Assembly (NCBI GenBank): GCA_038380795.1
Contig: CM076264.1
Span: forward strand, 13,142,001 to 13,206,000
Source: Pyrocephalus nanus
Taxonomy: Eukaryota > Chordata > Aves > Passeriformes > Tyrannidae
Length of the DNA: 64,000 bases
Direction: 5' to 3'
Under the pieces are notes generated by a model. It saw only the letters and a list, made by a program, of their open reading frames with translations, was not told the origin of the DNA and searched no databases. How positions within the stretch are numbered: the stretch's first letter is position 1; each line of letters starts with the position of its first letter. This document shows, piece after piece, positions 1 to 11,000 of the stretch. Both the position numbers and the translations under genes were made by a program.

Positions 1-730
1 CTGCCAAGCTGAATTTAAACTCAGCTCCATTACAGAATTATAGCCCATCAAATGGCATGACATGCAATATTTCATTTGCTGGCTCACTGCTACACTGTCT
101 GTGAGAAAACATAAAACCAGTATCTTTGCAGACTCTATTATTCATATATTCTGAAACTGAGTGGTATTAGTTAATGAGAAAGAAAGGCAGAATTCTTACA
201 TGAAATATTTTTTTCCATTTCAATCCTAATTAAAACAAGCTAAGCCCAAAAATTGAAGAACTGATCATGATCACTAATTGGAAAAGAAGAAATGGGAAAT
301 ATATTTACTAAAAAGATTTTACTGATTCACCTTTAATATTTCTTCTTTTTTTTCCCTAAATGAATAATGGAAACACTTTTTTTTTCCCCCCAAATAATTC
401 ATCTTCTATTCATACAACTGAAAAATTCAAGTTTTTTACCATCTCTATTTACTATTGCACTGGAGAATAAATTTCAGAGTATGACAGGTAGTTTATGTTT
501 AGAGAAATTATTGCATTACTTTAAAGCTACACAGAACCACACCTTCCTGTGCTGGCACTATATAGCTTTTGGGGTTTCCAAAAGAGAAGTAACACTAGCA
601 AAGATGTACTTGTATGAGTATATATTCCATATTTTTCAATAATGTGTGTATATATTTATACTCCTCAACTGGTGGATTTTGATAAAGTAATTGTTCATAT
701 AGTTCAAATCTTTAAATAGCTGATCTAAAT
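1..730. other. Unique AT-rich noncoding sequence
   Basis: No gene or recognised repeat is visible. The longest frame (91 codons at 367-642) runs through a T/C-rich tract, has no domain-like pattern and looks like chance. Confidence 0.6.
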
Positions 731-918
731 CACAGAAACACAGAATCACAGTATGACTTGGGTTGGAAGGGACTTTAAAGCTCCTTAGTTCCAACCTCCT
801 TGCAATATGCAGGGAAACCTTTCACTAGACCAGGTTGCTCAGAGCTCCATCCAATCTGGCCTTGAACATTTCCAAGGATGGGAAATCCACAACTTCCCTG
901 AAAGGCCCATCCTGATCC
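731..918 (-). mobile_element. CR1 LINE 3'-end fragment
   Basis: The plus strand starts with a CACAGAATCACAG block, then GGGTTGGAAGGGACTTTAAAG, then ACTAGACCAGGTTGCTCAGAG and GGCCTTGAACA, ending near AATCCACAACTTCCCTG. These are the standard blocks of the avian CR1 3' end read in reverse complement, so the element points to the minus strand. Only about 190 bp remain, without coding sequence, and it has many differences from the young copies in this window, so it is an older 5'-truncated insertion. The inner boundary near 918 is approximate. Confidence 0.85.
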
Positions 919-2784
919 ATAAGGTGTGTTGGAACAGAAAACAAGGATGACATTTGCAGTTTTGAAGGTGGCCAGTGTCAGGTCTGAAATGGTTATATAG
1001 TTTACTGTATTATATCAACATCCAAAACTGAAAGGATTCACCAACAATTATTGCCTAGTCAAAGAACGTATTTTTAAGGTACAAAATTACAAACTATGTC
1101 AAAACCATGTGCTGAGCAAGATCTATGTTTGTGAAACTTGAGCCAACTAAAAGCATAGTAGCAGGGTGTCAGAGAAATTTTATAGTTGGCTCCTATAATA
1201 TGTACTTTTTCATTAATTTTTTTTCTATTAGCACAGAAAATAAAAGTTTAGATCTCCAGTCAGAAGCAGGGGAGGATGGCCTTCTTTGGAAACACATTTT
1301 GTCTCTTTTAATTTCTATGTTAGATATCTAATAGACATATCTCATATTGGTTTGGGGCACAAAATTCTTAGCAAACCAGAGGAGATTTGCTTGATGATAG
1401 AGACAGTGAAGAAGTGGCTTTTCCCCAGTCTTGTTCTGCTGCTATTCTGCACTCCTTCACATCTCTAACTTTCCTAAATAAGCACCCCAGGTCCCTCTGC
1501 TGAAGACATTCACATGACAGGCTCCCCCTCTATATCCATATAACATTCCAGCCCTTCTTCCAGCTCTTTCTCAGAAGATCCAGTGATTAGGACAGAAGGA
1601 ATAATGAAGGAGAAACATCTCAGGAATATCTGAAGAAGGATACTGAAACAGAAAGAGAAAAAACATGAGTCACTGCTTCCCCTGTGCCATCTGGCCAAGT
1701 GGGAGCGCTCCTAGGGTGGGAGCTGGTGAAGACCTATTTGAAGATGAGTTCCGGGAAATAACAGCTTTTCCTTCATTTCCTTTCAGTGTTGACTTTTTTC
1801 ATTCCTTCATGGACTGTATTTTAGCCCACCAGATGAAATAGTTCTGCCAGAGCTCTCTGAATACCTCTTGGGCTCAGGGGATGCAGTTACAAGCTGTCTA
1901 TCATTTACTACTTACTCCAGAGGAATCCAACAGTACAGAGAAATGTTTGGTTTGCTTTGCTTTCTCCAGAGCATTTCTCCAAGAATTAAGGCCTTTGGGG
2001 ACTTCTGTTCATTCATATACAAAAACAATGTTTCCACATTTTCATTGTTGCCTTTCTCCTTCATTTATTTAATAATATCATACTTAGATATGAATAGTCA
2101 TTTGAGTTGCTGTGAATACAGCATTACAGAACTCCTAAAATACAGTGATAACTAGATGAGGCATTTTTTTCAGACAAAATCTGCAGTAATTAAGACTTAA
2201 AGAGTGACAATAAAGCCATTGAACTTAAAATGCTGACCACAGAGTAAGATAAAACCAAAGGTGTTGAAAGACTATTATTTTACTTCTGAATCTGTCAAAA
2301 AATTTGAATCTGTCGAAAAGGATGTTTCTAGTAAAAAGAGAGCATGGAAAACTGAAGGATAAGTTGTTTGAAGTCTTAAAAAAATAAATCACTTGGCCAT
2401 GTTTTTTTTTATCACTGAAAAACCATGCAGACATTTCTCATCATCTGGCACTTCAAGACTATTCTAAAGAAGTTACAAGTCGCCACAGATACTGCACTTT
2501 TCTTTCACCAAAATAAGGACAGAAAACCAGATAAGTCTCCTGTAGAAATGTGCCCAAAACTTGAAAACAATTGTGGATCATCAACAGCCCACCCACGGAC
2601 TCAAAAGTAGAGCGGGTAAAAATATTTCTTCCTAGACTACTAACTTTTGCACATCTTTGATGCAATAAAGATCAGCGTAGCATGCTGCTAATGTAATACA
2701 GGATGTTCATGACAACAAATTATTGTTTAGAGGTGATAGAGTTCACTGACAACTAGGCTGGGTGATGCCCAAAAAAGCAGATTA
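919..2784. other. Unique noncoding sequence
   Basis: No repeat or exon is recognised. Frames of 60-95 codons at 1125-2434 overlap each other in several phases, without splice-bounded exon structure or domain signatures. Confidence 0.55.
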
Positions 2785-3290
2785 AAAACTGTTTAGACAG
2801 AGTTTTATGTCTAAAGCAGCAAGGTATTTATTTATTTATTTAATGGCCGGGGCAGCCTGCCAGCTATTGCTGGAAAAACAGGCTCCGAGGTGCTTGAATA
2901 GAACAAGCAATTTATACAGATTTTGACAATGATTACAACATATTCATATACATATTCATATTATTGCATCATTACATTACAATATTCATAGCAGGTGGAG
3001 TCGGGGCGGAGTAGGAGGTGTGGTCTCTATTTTGAGGTGGGAGTTCCTGTTTGCCTTCATCCTAGGGTCTGTTTTTTTACTCCTCATCTTCACGTCACCT
3101 CCGTGACCTTCTGTTCTATCCATTGTTTCGTGTTCTGTTCCCTGAAGCTTCAAGAAAGCCTTGGCTTCAGGCCTACTTCACCTATTGAAATGTCTACCTT
3201 GGCTCCTTTGGCTAAGATTTATTACCTCTGGGCTCTTTGTTCAATGTACCTGTAGCTTAGGTCTACAAAATTTGTACAGAATAAAATCTC
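2785..3290 (-). mobile_element. Solo-LTR-like element of an avian endogenous retrovirus
   Basis: Read on the minus strand, a GC-richer upstream part leads to a TATA box (TGTATAAATTGC, plus positions about 2908-2919). About 70 nt further on come overlapping AATAAA signals (plus 2825-2843), preceded by a segment rich in GC pairs. This U3 / TATA / short R / polyadenylation order is typical of avian retroviral LTRs. No primer-binding site, gag, pol or env sequence is visible on either side, which suggests a solo LTR left by recombination. A possible 3' terminus is the TG at 2789, and the 5' terminus may lie near 3270-3290. I could not find a convincing target-site duplication, so both edges are approximate and the family is not named. 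Confidence 0.55.
2825..2919 (-). promoter_or_regulatory. Putative LTR core promoter and polyadenylation signals
   Basis: On the minus strand a TATA box (complement of TTTATAC at 2911-2917) is followed at retroviral R-region spacing by tandem AATAAA motifs (complement of TATTTATTTATTTATTTAAT, 2825-2844). Whether it is still active cannot be told from sequence. Confidence 0.45.
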
Positions 3291-3699
3291 CTTAGAGCAA
3301 GGCAGAGAAAAGGGGGGGAGAGAAGAGTGGGCTCCTGCAGCAAGATGCTTCTATTAACCCTTCTAAAGCCTTGTCTTCCTTCATTGGTCTGGAGTGATTT
3401 GTTGCTTGATGCCCTAATGCTCCACTATAATCTTTTAAAATTACTCCACATCTTTGTGCCTCAGAGGAGAGTTTGCAGTAATACCTTCGAGCCTTCTCAG
3501 AGTATTTAGTGATCTACATATAAAAATGTATTCTTCTATGTATTTCACAGTACATACATTTTATACCACAAATTCTGGAATTCAGTAGATTTTCATATAG
3601 TAATAGAAATCTGCATCTCTTTCTCTGCCAGTATTCCTATCTGACTATTATAACACAAATATTTTGTATCGTTCCACTGCTATTCTCTGCAGGATTAGA
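3291..3699. other. Short unique spacer between LTR-like element and CR1
   Basis: Noncoding sequence with a G-rich patch at 3311-3320. No coding or repeat signature is recognised. Part of it could be the undetermined 5' edge of the neighbouring LTR. Confidence 0.4.
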
Positions 3700-5356
3700 A
3701 CCAGAAGAAATACATGTGTTCACCAGTAGGACAGGTGGCTCTTGGGTCAACTGTCCTCTGGAGCTGGTAGACAGGGACAGGAAGCCAAACAGCCCCCCCT
3801 ATATTCCAGGAGGATATAGTCAGTGACTTACTGAGCCACCTGGATCCACACAAGTCCATGGGACCAGATGGGATACATCCTAGGGTGATGAGGGAGCTGG
3901 CAAAAGAGTTCACCAAGCCGCTCTCCATCATTTACCAACAGTCCTGGCTCTCTGAGGAGGTCCCAGACGACTGGAAGTCGGCAAATGTCACGCTGATCTA
4001 CAAAAAGGGTTGCAAGGAGGATCTGGGAAACTACAGGCCTATCAGCCTGACCTCAGTGTCTGGCAAGTTTATGGAGCAGATCATCCTGAGTGCAATCACA
4101 CAGCACCTACAGGACGGACAAGGGATCAGACCCAGCCAGCATGGGTTTAGGAGGGGCAGGTCCTGTCTGACCAACCTGATCTCCTTTTATGATCAGGTGA
4201 CCCACCTAGTGGATGAGGGGAAGGCTGTGGATGTGGTCTATATGGACTTCAGCAAAGCCTTTGACACTGTCTCCCATAATATAGTCCTGAAAAAGCTGGC
4301 AACTCACGGCTTGGACAGGGGCACTCTGTGCTGGGTTAAGAACTGGCTGGATGGGCGGGCACAGACAGTGCTGGTGAACGGGGCTGCATCCAGTTGGCGG
4401 CCGGTCACCAGTGGTGTCCCCCAGGGATCAGTGCTGGGCCCAGTCCTGTTTAACATCTTTATCGATGATTTAGATGAGGGGATTGAGTCCATCATTAGCA
4501 AATTTGCAGACAACACCAAGCTCGGAGGGAGTGTTAACCTGCTGGAAGGCAGGAGGGCTCTGCAGAGGGATGAAGTTCAGCAAGGCCAAGTGCCGAGTCC
4601 TGCACTTTGGCCACAACAACCCCCTGCAGTGCTACAGGCTGGGCACAGAGTGGCTGGAGAGCAGCCAGGTAGAAAGGGATCTGGGGGTGCTGATTGACAG
4701 GAAGCTGAACATGAGCCAGAGTGTGCCCAGGTGGCCAAGAAGGCCAATGGCATCCTGGCCTGCATCAAGAACAGTATGGCAGCAGGACGTGGGAAGTGAT
4801 CCTTCCCCTGAACTCAGCGCCGGTGAGGCCACACCTTGAGTACTGTGTTCAGTTCTGGGCCCCTCAGTTCAGGAAAGACATTGAGGTGCTGGAGCAGGTC
4901 CAGAGAAGAGCAATGAGGCTGGGGAAGGGACTCGAGCACAAGTCCTATGAGGAGAGACTGAGGGAGCTGGGGTTGTTTAGCCTGGAGGAGGCTCAGGGGT
5001 GACCTCATCACTCTCTACAACTCCCTGAAAGGAGGTTGTAGCCAGGTGGGGGTCGGCCTCTTCTCCCAGGCAATCAGCAGCAGGACAAGAGGACACAGGC
5101 TTAAGCTCTGCCAGGGGAGGTTTAGGTTGGATATTAGAAAGAAGTTCTTTATAGAGAGAGTGATCAGGCATTGGAATGGCCTGCCCAGAGAGGTGGTGGA
5201 TTCACCGTCCCTGGAGGTTTTTAAGACGAGGCTAGATGTGGCACTGAGTGCCACAGCTGGGTTGGATCTAGTAATCACAGTGGCATTGGATCAAGGGTTG
5301 GACTTGATGATCTCGGAGGTCTCTTCCAACCCAGTTAATTCTACGATTCTATGAAT
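3700..5356 (+). mobile_element. CR1 LINE, 5'-truncated, copy A
   Basis: A 1.65 kb CR1 retrotransposon (non-LTR, target-primed reverse transcription) carries the ORF2 reverse-transcriptase region and the 3' UTR. It ends in the CR1 3' signature GATCTCGGAGGTC - TCTTCCAACCCAGTTAATTCTACGATTCTATGA, with degenerate ATTCTATG repeats as expected for the family. The endonuclease domain and 5' UTR are missing. Its closest relative in the window is the minus-strand copy at 60011-61250, with which it shares specific lesions. A private 5-nt deletion near 4986 and an extra CAGCTGGGTTGG near the 3' end (about 5254-5265) distinguish it. The 5' edge near 3700 is where CR1-like wording fades. Confidence 0.92.
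3775..5290 (+). pseudogene. CR1 ORF2 reverse transcriptase, broken
   Basis: This would be the CR1 polyprotein reverse transcriptase. The longest open part (279 codons counted from the internal Met at 3858; the frame is open upstream to about 3775) shows RT blocks in order: NYRPIS (residues 58-63), QHGFRRG (94-100), motif [14 protein letters not shown] (128-140), motif [12 protein letters not shown] (185-195), and motif C as FADNT (216-220) instead of the usual FADDT. An internal deletion around 4566-4573 shifts the frame. Thumb and C-terminal pieces then continue in other frames: [18 protein letters not shown] in 4721-5002 and [20 protein letters not shown] in 5046-5250. There is a further break where [12 protein letters not shown] should be (about 4980-4996). 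The N-terminal endonuclease is absent. It cannot encode an active enzyme; this is a decayed insertion, not a host gene. Confidence 0.9.
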
Positions 5357-8300
5357 CAACAGGGATATCTGGGGTTCAAGTTTTCAAGTTGTACATACTG
5401 TTCAAGGAAAGCAAATGAAACAAATTCTGGCTGAGAATCCAGACTTTGAGTCTACTTGTGGGCACTGAGGATGTCTAAACCTGCAGTGATGTACGTGCAA
5501 TCAAGAGTCACTGTTTGCAATGTGAGTCTGACTGGTAGAGCTGTACACCTTGTCAAGAGCTCATCATGCAATACAGGAGTTTACACCTCACCTTGCAATG
5601 GCAAAGCCCACTATGCTCTATCCTACAGTAAATTTGTCCCTGAAACTCTCTAGGTTTCCTGTATGTTTTCAAGACATCAGGTAAAACAACAATCATGCTG
5701 TCTTTTGGACACATGGGGTATAATTTTAGACTACTGAAGAAAATGCCAGTATTTCCTATGAATTTAATGGGTTCCTAGTATCTCTTAGGATAAAAGTTTC
5801 TTCCTTAAAATTTATTTTGGACACCAGTACTTTGAAAACACTCACTGGAACCACATCAAACTAAAGCTTAATTATTAAAACAAGTGAAAGATTTAAGGAA
5901 TGTCTTTTTACTCTACAGATTTTTAAATAGAAAATGCCTTTCTATGGAAAACATCAAGAACCAGAGTTGTGACAAACTTTTGTAGAGCTCTGGCTGTTCT
6001 GTTATTTGGAATCTGCATTCCAAAAAGAGACTATAGACTTGTAGAACTGGGGATGGAGACAAAGAACTTACTGCAAGGGGACACTAGTAAAACTTCAGCC
6101 ATTTATACAGTGGAAATTGCATCAAGTATCCCTTCCTTGGCCTTTGTTGGTTACTTTTAAATGCCGACTGGGTTTTGGCACCACTTTTGAAAGGAAGAGG
6201 TTGCTCTAGTCTCTGAATTTTTTCTTCACTGGTGTCTTCCCAGATTGTGCTCATTGGGCTACATGGTGTAATAGAGAAAATAGAGTCAGTCCAGGCTGCT
6301 AAACTCATTTTCACTTTTCAGTGAAAAAAGTTTGAACCTAATTTTTAAAAGGTGAAAAGCCAGTGCATTAACACAGTAATACAGACTGAGAGGTCTGAAG
6401 TCTAGAATTTAAAGTCCTCCATTGTAAAACCAGGTAATATATTAGATGTTACACAGATTAAGCTGCTTCATAAGACACATTTGTTCCAGAAACTGTTACC
6501 CTCCATGGAATGGAATTTTCAAATCTCTATGGACAAAAGTTCTTTTTACAGAGGAAGAAAATATTTCCTAATGAGAGTATTTACTGGAAATACCGTAAAT
6601 TCATGACACATAAAGATGACTGGTAACTCCCTTAGTATCTTCAGGTAGGATAAAACCCATTTGGCAAAAGGGAGTCAAATTACGTTCAGGCTTTCCTTTG
6701 CCTGATCTGGATGAGAACTTGTGGTTTTCTCATGAAGGAAGAAAACTGGAAACTGAACTGACTGGCTTGCAATCAGTGAGAAAAAGCATCAACATCTGTT
6801 TCTGGTCTTTTGCTGCAAAATCCCTTCAGCTGATCATCTGGATTGAAAGCAAATTGGTTTGTTTCCATAGGTCCATTTCTTCCACGTTCAGATAAAACAA
6901 ACCTCTCCCGTGGGCCTGGCGGTTTGTGTTCTGAATTCTTGGTTCACATGGCAGAGATTCTCTGTATTATATTGCTACCATATTATCTACCTTGAAGAAC
7001 ACAAAGGGGGCAATGCCTTGGCTTGTTTCTGTACATTTCCTTGACCAGTTTTAAAAGACCTAATGAAAGCATGAAAATAGGATCCTGATACATCCTCCAT
7101 GATCAAGCTATGTTAGATTTGTTAGATAAATCCAGCAACAGTTGTGCTGAAAAAAAGATTGCCTTCTGAAATTATTTTAGGTAAATGTAAGAATGCTATT
7201 TGTAACAAAATTCTGAATGCTGTGACCCATAGAGGTACAATAAAACACAGACATATAATAAAAATACTATATTTTTCTTATTTAATTTCAGCTATACAGT
7301 CTTTTAAGTGCCAATTGAAGAAGACTCAAAGTTTTAGTCTGATTCCTAGTCAAATTACAAATTCAAACTTCTCTGTACATAATGATCATAGTTTTATTTC
7401 TGTTGAGTAAAATAGTTTTGTTTGGAACCTAATCTTAATTTCATTGCACCAAATATAAAAACCAGTTACAACTTACTGAGAGGTGGTCCCTTCCTTTGCC
7501 AGGGAGCAAAAAAAGAGGACTTCATTCGATTAGTTTAAATGTATAAATTAGAAATGCTAGGAAAATGCTTACAGACATTTCCAAAGGCTCAGTGAAATCT
7601 GGTTGGAGAAAAAAACACTTAAATATAGGCTTCCAAAAACTTAAAGAAACTTTCAGTATTTCCTTGAAACCCCAACTTTTACATTAGAAAATAATAATTC
7701 TCAAAAATTTCAGGTAAATATCAGTAAGAATTCTGAGGACACTTCTCTCACTCAAGAGACCTTAGTACCTAGCAAACTACCTACTATGCAAATACCACAT
7801 AGAGAAATCTAAAAGAAATCGATGTATTGTGCTTTTTAAACTAGAAATTAGTTCTTTTAACAAAAGATGATTGATTTCTTTTAATGATGGTAAATGACTA
7901 ATCCAGATTTCTATGCATGGGTCCACTATTTTCATTCAAGAAAATTTCATTTGCCTAGTAGTTTTTATTGATAAATATCCTAGAACCATCCACAGGGGCT
8001 CTGAACAATCAGGAAATGGATGTTCGCATTTTATGATTTTACTTCTTCTGTAAGACAAAAGTTACTTTTCACTATAAGCACTTGAAACATGAAAATAATC
8101 TGAAAATGAGTAAAATGAAAATATGCTACAAACATGTTAGATCACTCCTGATCTGCAATTAGAAATCTTCATTCTTGACCTCATATATCTGTCTGCTAAA
8201 CTGTGATTCTTCAGCTCATGGAAGTTAAGAAACCAAAATTTCCAGTGAGTTTTCTCACCTGATTATGACTGGTATTTTCTAGAGGGTTGCCAAAATGTCT

Positions 8301-10208
8301 CATGAAAGTAGCTGAAATTTCCAGATGTTTCTTCAGTGAAATGAGCTACTTGTGTTTTCCAGTATCAAATCTGTCCTAAACATGACCGCTTTCTTTTTAC
8401 AAGATATTATCAAACATCACAGCTATCACTCTTCTTCCAGCTATGCAGTTTGTATTTATATTGTTGAGTTAATTTAGCAAAACCCATGAAGTAATTCAAA
8501 CATGGCAAGTTCTTCTCGAATTGCATGTTCTGGGTAATCCTGACATTCCTGAACTAATGACAGCTTCTTTCAGCGCTCCTCAGGAAATAACCAAGTGTAT
8601 CTCTTTGGTTTTGTCATCTAACTTACATCATAACATTATGGGGTACTAGGAGTTTCTTCAAAGTACTTAAAAGTTTTGATCATTAAGAATCCTGCAACTT
8701 ACATCACCATTTCAGTAAATTTTTGAGTGTCTGCTAGCTTGCTTTTGAGCATATTACCTCCAAAAAGTAACACTGCAAATCCTACTATTAAGGAAAATAT
8801 GCCTTCTAGTTGATCAGGCAAAAAATCTCCATCCATGTATTTAGTAAATCAGCAGTAAAAATTAAAGGCATCAATGTCTGATGTAACGGATATGCGAACA
8901 TACAAAACGGCGTCTTTCTTTAGACATCTGCCAGAACCAGAGATGCAACAAGGCTTGGCAACTTATTTTCTTACACTGAGTGGCACGGGATGGAGTAGTT
9001 AGAATGGGAAAAAAATAAAAATTCAAAATGTCATTAAATATTAATTAGAACATCAAGAAAAAAAAATTGTTCCAGAAGCAATGTCAAATTTCAAATTGCT
9101 TGCCTGCTCTTGATCATCACCACAACAATGCTAGTAACTTCAAGGCAAAATTGAGAGAATCTCAACTGTTGGGCTGCTGAACATGAGAGTACTGAAAGAC
9201 AGACAGTAGATCAGTGGAACCTAGATTGCCACATCTGAGGTAGTTCAAGAATGCCTTCATAGCCTCTGAAGAAAAATCAGTAATAATAAGGCACAAGACA
9301 TCTCATCTCAAGGTTACACAGGTTTGATGAATCACATTCAAGAAATGCCTAATTTTTTTTCACTGATTTCAGGAAGTTTAGTGACTAGTTCATATAGTGG
9401 TCCTATACCAGTGATGTCTAGTTAAAACAGGATACCTGAACTGGAACTACTGGAGGACAAAAAGGAATGTGATGATTTGAGCCTCTAATGCTTGGTGAAG
9501 TAGGAACAGAGCCTGGATTTGAGAAGTTTTATGAACGTTCTTAAATTTCTTAGTGCTTAAATGAACCAAACCACAGAAATTTGAGGTTTGCCCTTCATGA
9601 GCTGGCAGATTACTATTTTTGGCACTCCATTTTTGTGATGATGTTAGAATGATTATTTTATTGTAATCAAAATTTGAATGTATATGACATTTTGTTTATG
9701 CCAGTCCTCTTTTTGTTCTCTGTGTGTATAAACAGATATACCAGTGCTAAACAACTATGATTCCATGTCACAGGCACAGATGTGGAGCAGTATGGAGGCT
9801 TTCAAAAAGTTCAGGGTTGCCAAAAATAATCTTCCACCTATCATCTTGCACAACACTATTTCAAAAGACTGTCTATACCACATACCTATTACTTATGCAG
9901 CAGAGAAAAAACACTGTTTTGCACGATTTGACTGCACAGCAAAGATGTAGGCACACCTACAAGTCCTAGAATTAATACTTATCCAAGCATATTTTTTAAA
10001 AGTTTCAGATTCATTCTAAATGTCTGAATTTCATCAGAATTTCATAATGTTGAGGAACACCATTTGAACAAGTTCAATTCTTGCTGTTCACACTGTAAGA
10101 CCAAAGCGTATCCTCATGTGTTACAGTAACTGTACTTTGCAACAAAGTTCGGGTGTTTTTCCAAGAGTACATGGGCTATTTAAAGCTAATTATTTTATAA
10201 ACGGCTTT
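5357..10208. other. Unique AT-rich noncoding sequence
   Basis: About 4.9 kb without a recognised gene, RNA or repeat. Frames are short (at most 88 codons, 7144-7410) and lack domain patterns. The stretch 7411-9743 has almost no open frame above 60 codons. Confidence 0.55.
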
Positions 10209-10272
10209 AATAAAAAACCCAACAAAACCCCAAAACAAAACAAGACAAAAAAGAGCTCAAAACCAAAACAAC
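10209..10272. repeat. A/C-rich low-complexity tract
   Basis: The plus strand consists nearly only of A and C (AAAACCCAACAAAACCCC-type units). The 60-71-codon frames across it on both strands are composition artefacts. Confidence 0.8.
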
Positions 10273-10849
10273 CTAGAGTTCCCAGCCTAAAAAAGTGAAT
10301 CAAATAGGACAGCAGCTTCCTTCCCCATCGGTTCTTATGGTGTGTTTTCAACAACAGCCAGAGGTGTGACAGTGGCACTTCAGGCACTCCTAAGCTGGCC
10401 CTCATCTTGTCAATAGCACTGTGAATGTAGCAGCTGAGATTTCAAAACAGCCTCTGTGATCCCGTGGGACTGTGGTTCTCATGCCAGCTGCACTGAGGCT
10501 GGCTGGGGTCTAACTCTTTCTGCCACAGGCACACTTCTGATTGCTCTGCAGACATAAGTCACCCTGCTTGGTTTTGTGTATCTATGACTGAGTCAAACTT
10601 TCCTTGTGCTACCAAGCCTTATGCTTGCTTTCTGCGTACAGTGAGTCAAAATAGTCTGACTCTGCTTTCAAGATTCTAGAAAGACAAGGCTGTAAAAGCA
10701 GTATAAATCATTCCATGTTGGAAATAATTACTTACATTTGAATTCTGTAATCCTTATTTGAACAAAACTCACACAGACCTTAGTGGGAGTTCAGCTCAGT
10801 TAATGACTGAAGTACTTGGCTCTTAATTCCTTTTTTTGCCCTGCTATCA

Positions 10850-11000
10850 GATGTATTATTATTATGAGAAACATCTGTAATAATACTTTACACTTCCATA
10901 GTCCCTGACATCTGGAGGCTTCAACAAACTCTCTCTGAAATTACTATTAGGTATTCTTATGTTACAAAGGATGTCAAGTAATTTGCCTGAGGCAGAGATA
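10850..11000 (+). mobile_element. Possible ancient L2/MIR-type relic
   Basis: TAATACTTTACACTTCCATA, CATCTGGAGGCTTCAA and, about 100 bp on, GTCAAGTAATTTGCCTGAGGC appear in the order and spacing of the old amniote L2/MIR-like repeat whose usual wording is 'cacttctatagcgccttcca / catctgaggatctcaaa / gttaagtgacttgccc'. The match is by eye and strongly diverged. No coding sequence. Confidence 0.35.

Noticed and set aside
4304..5278. Minus-strand frames of 63-87 codons across CR1 copy A, repeated at 60101-61131 in copy B
   Set aside because: They are antisense shadows of the CR1 reverse transcriptase; their similarity to each other simply reflects the shared repeat.
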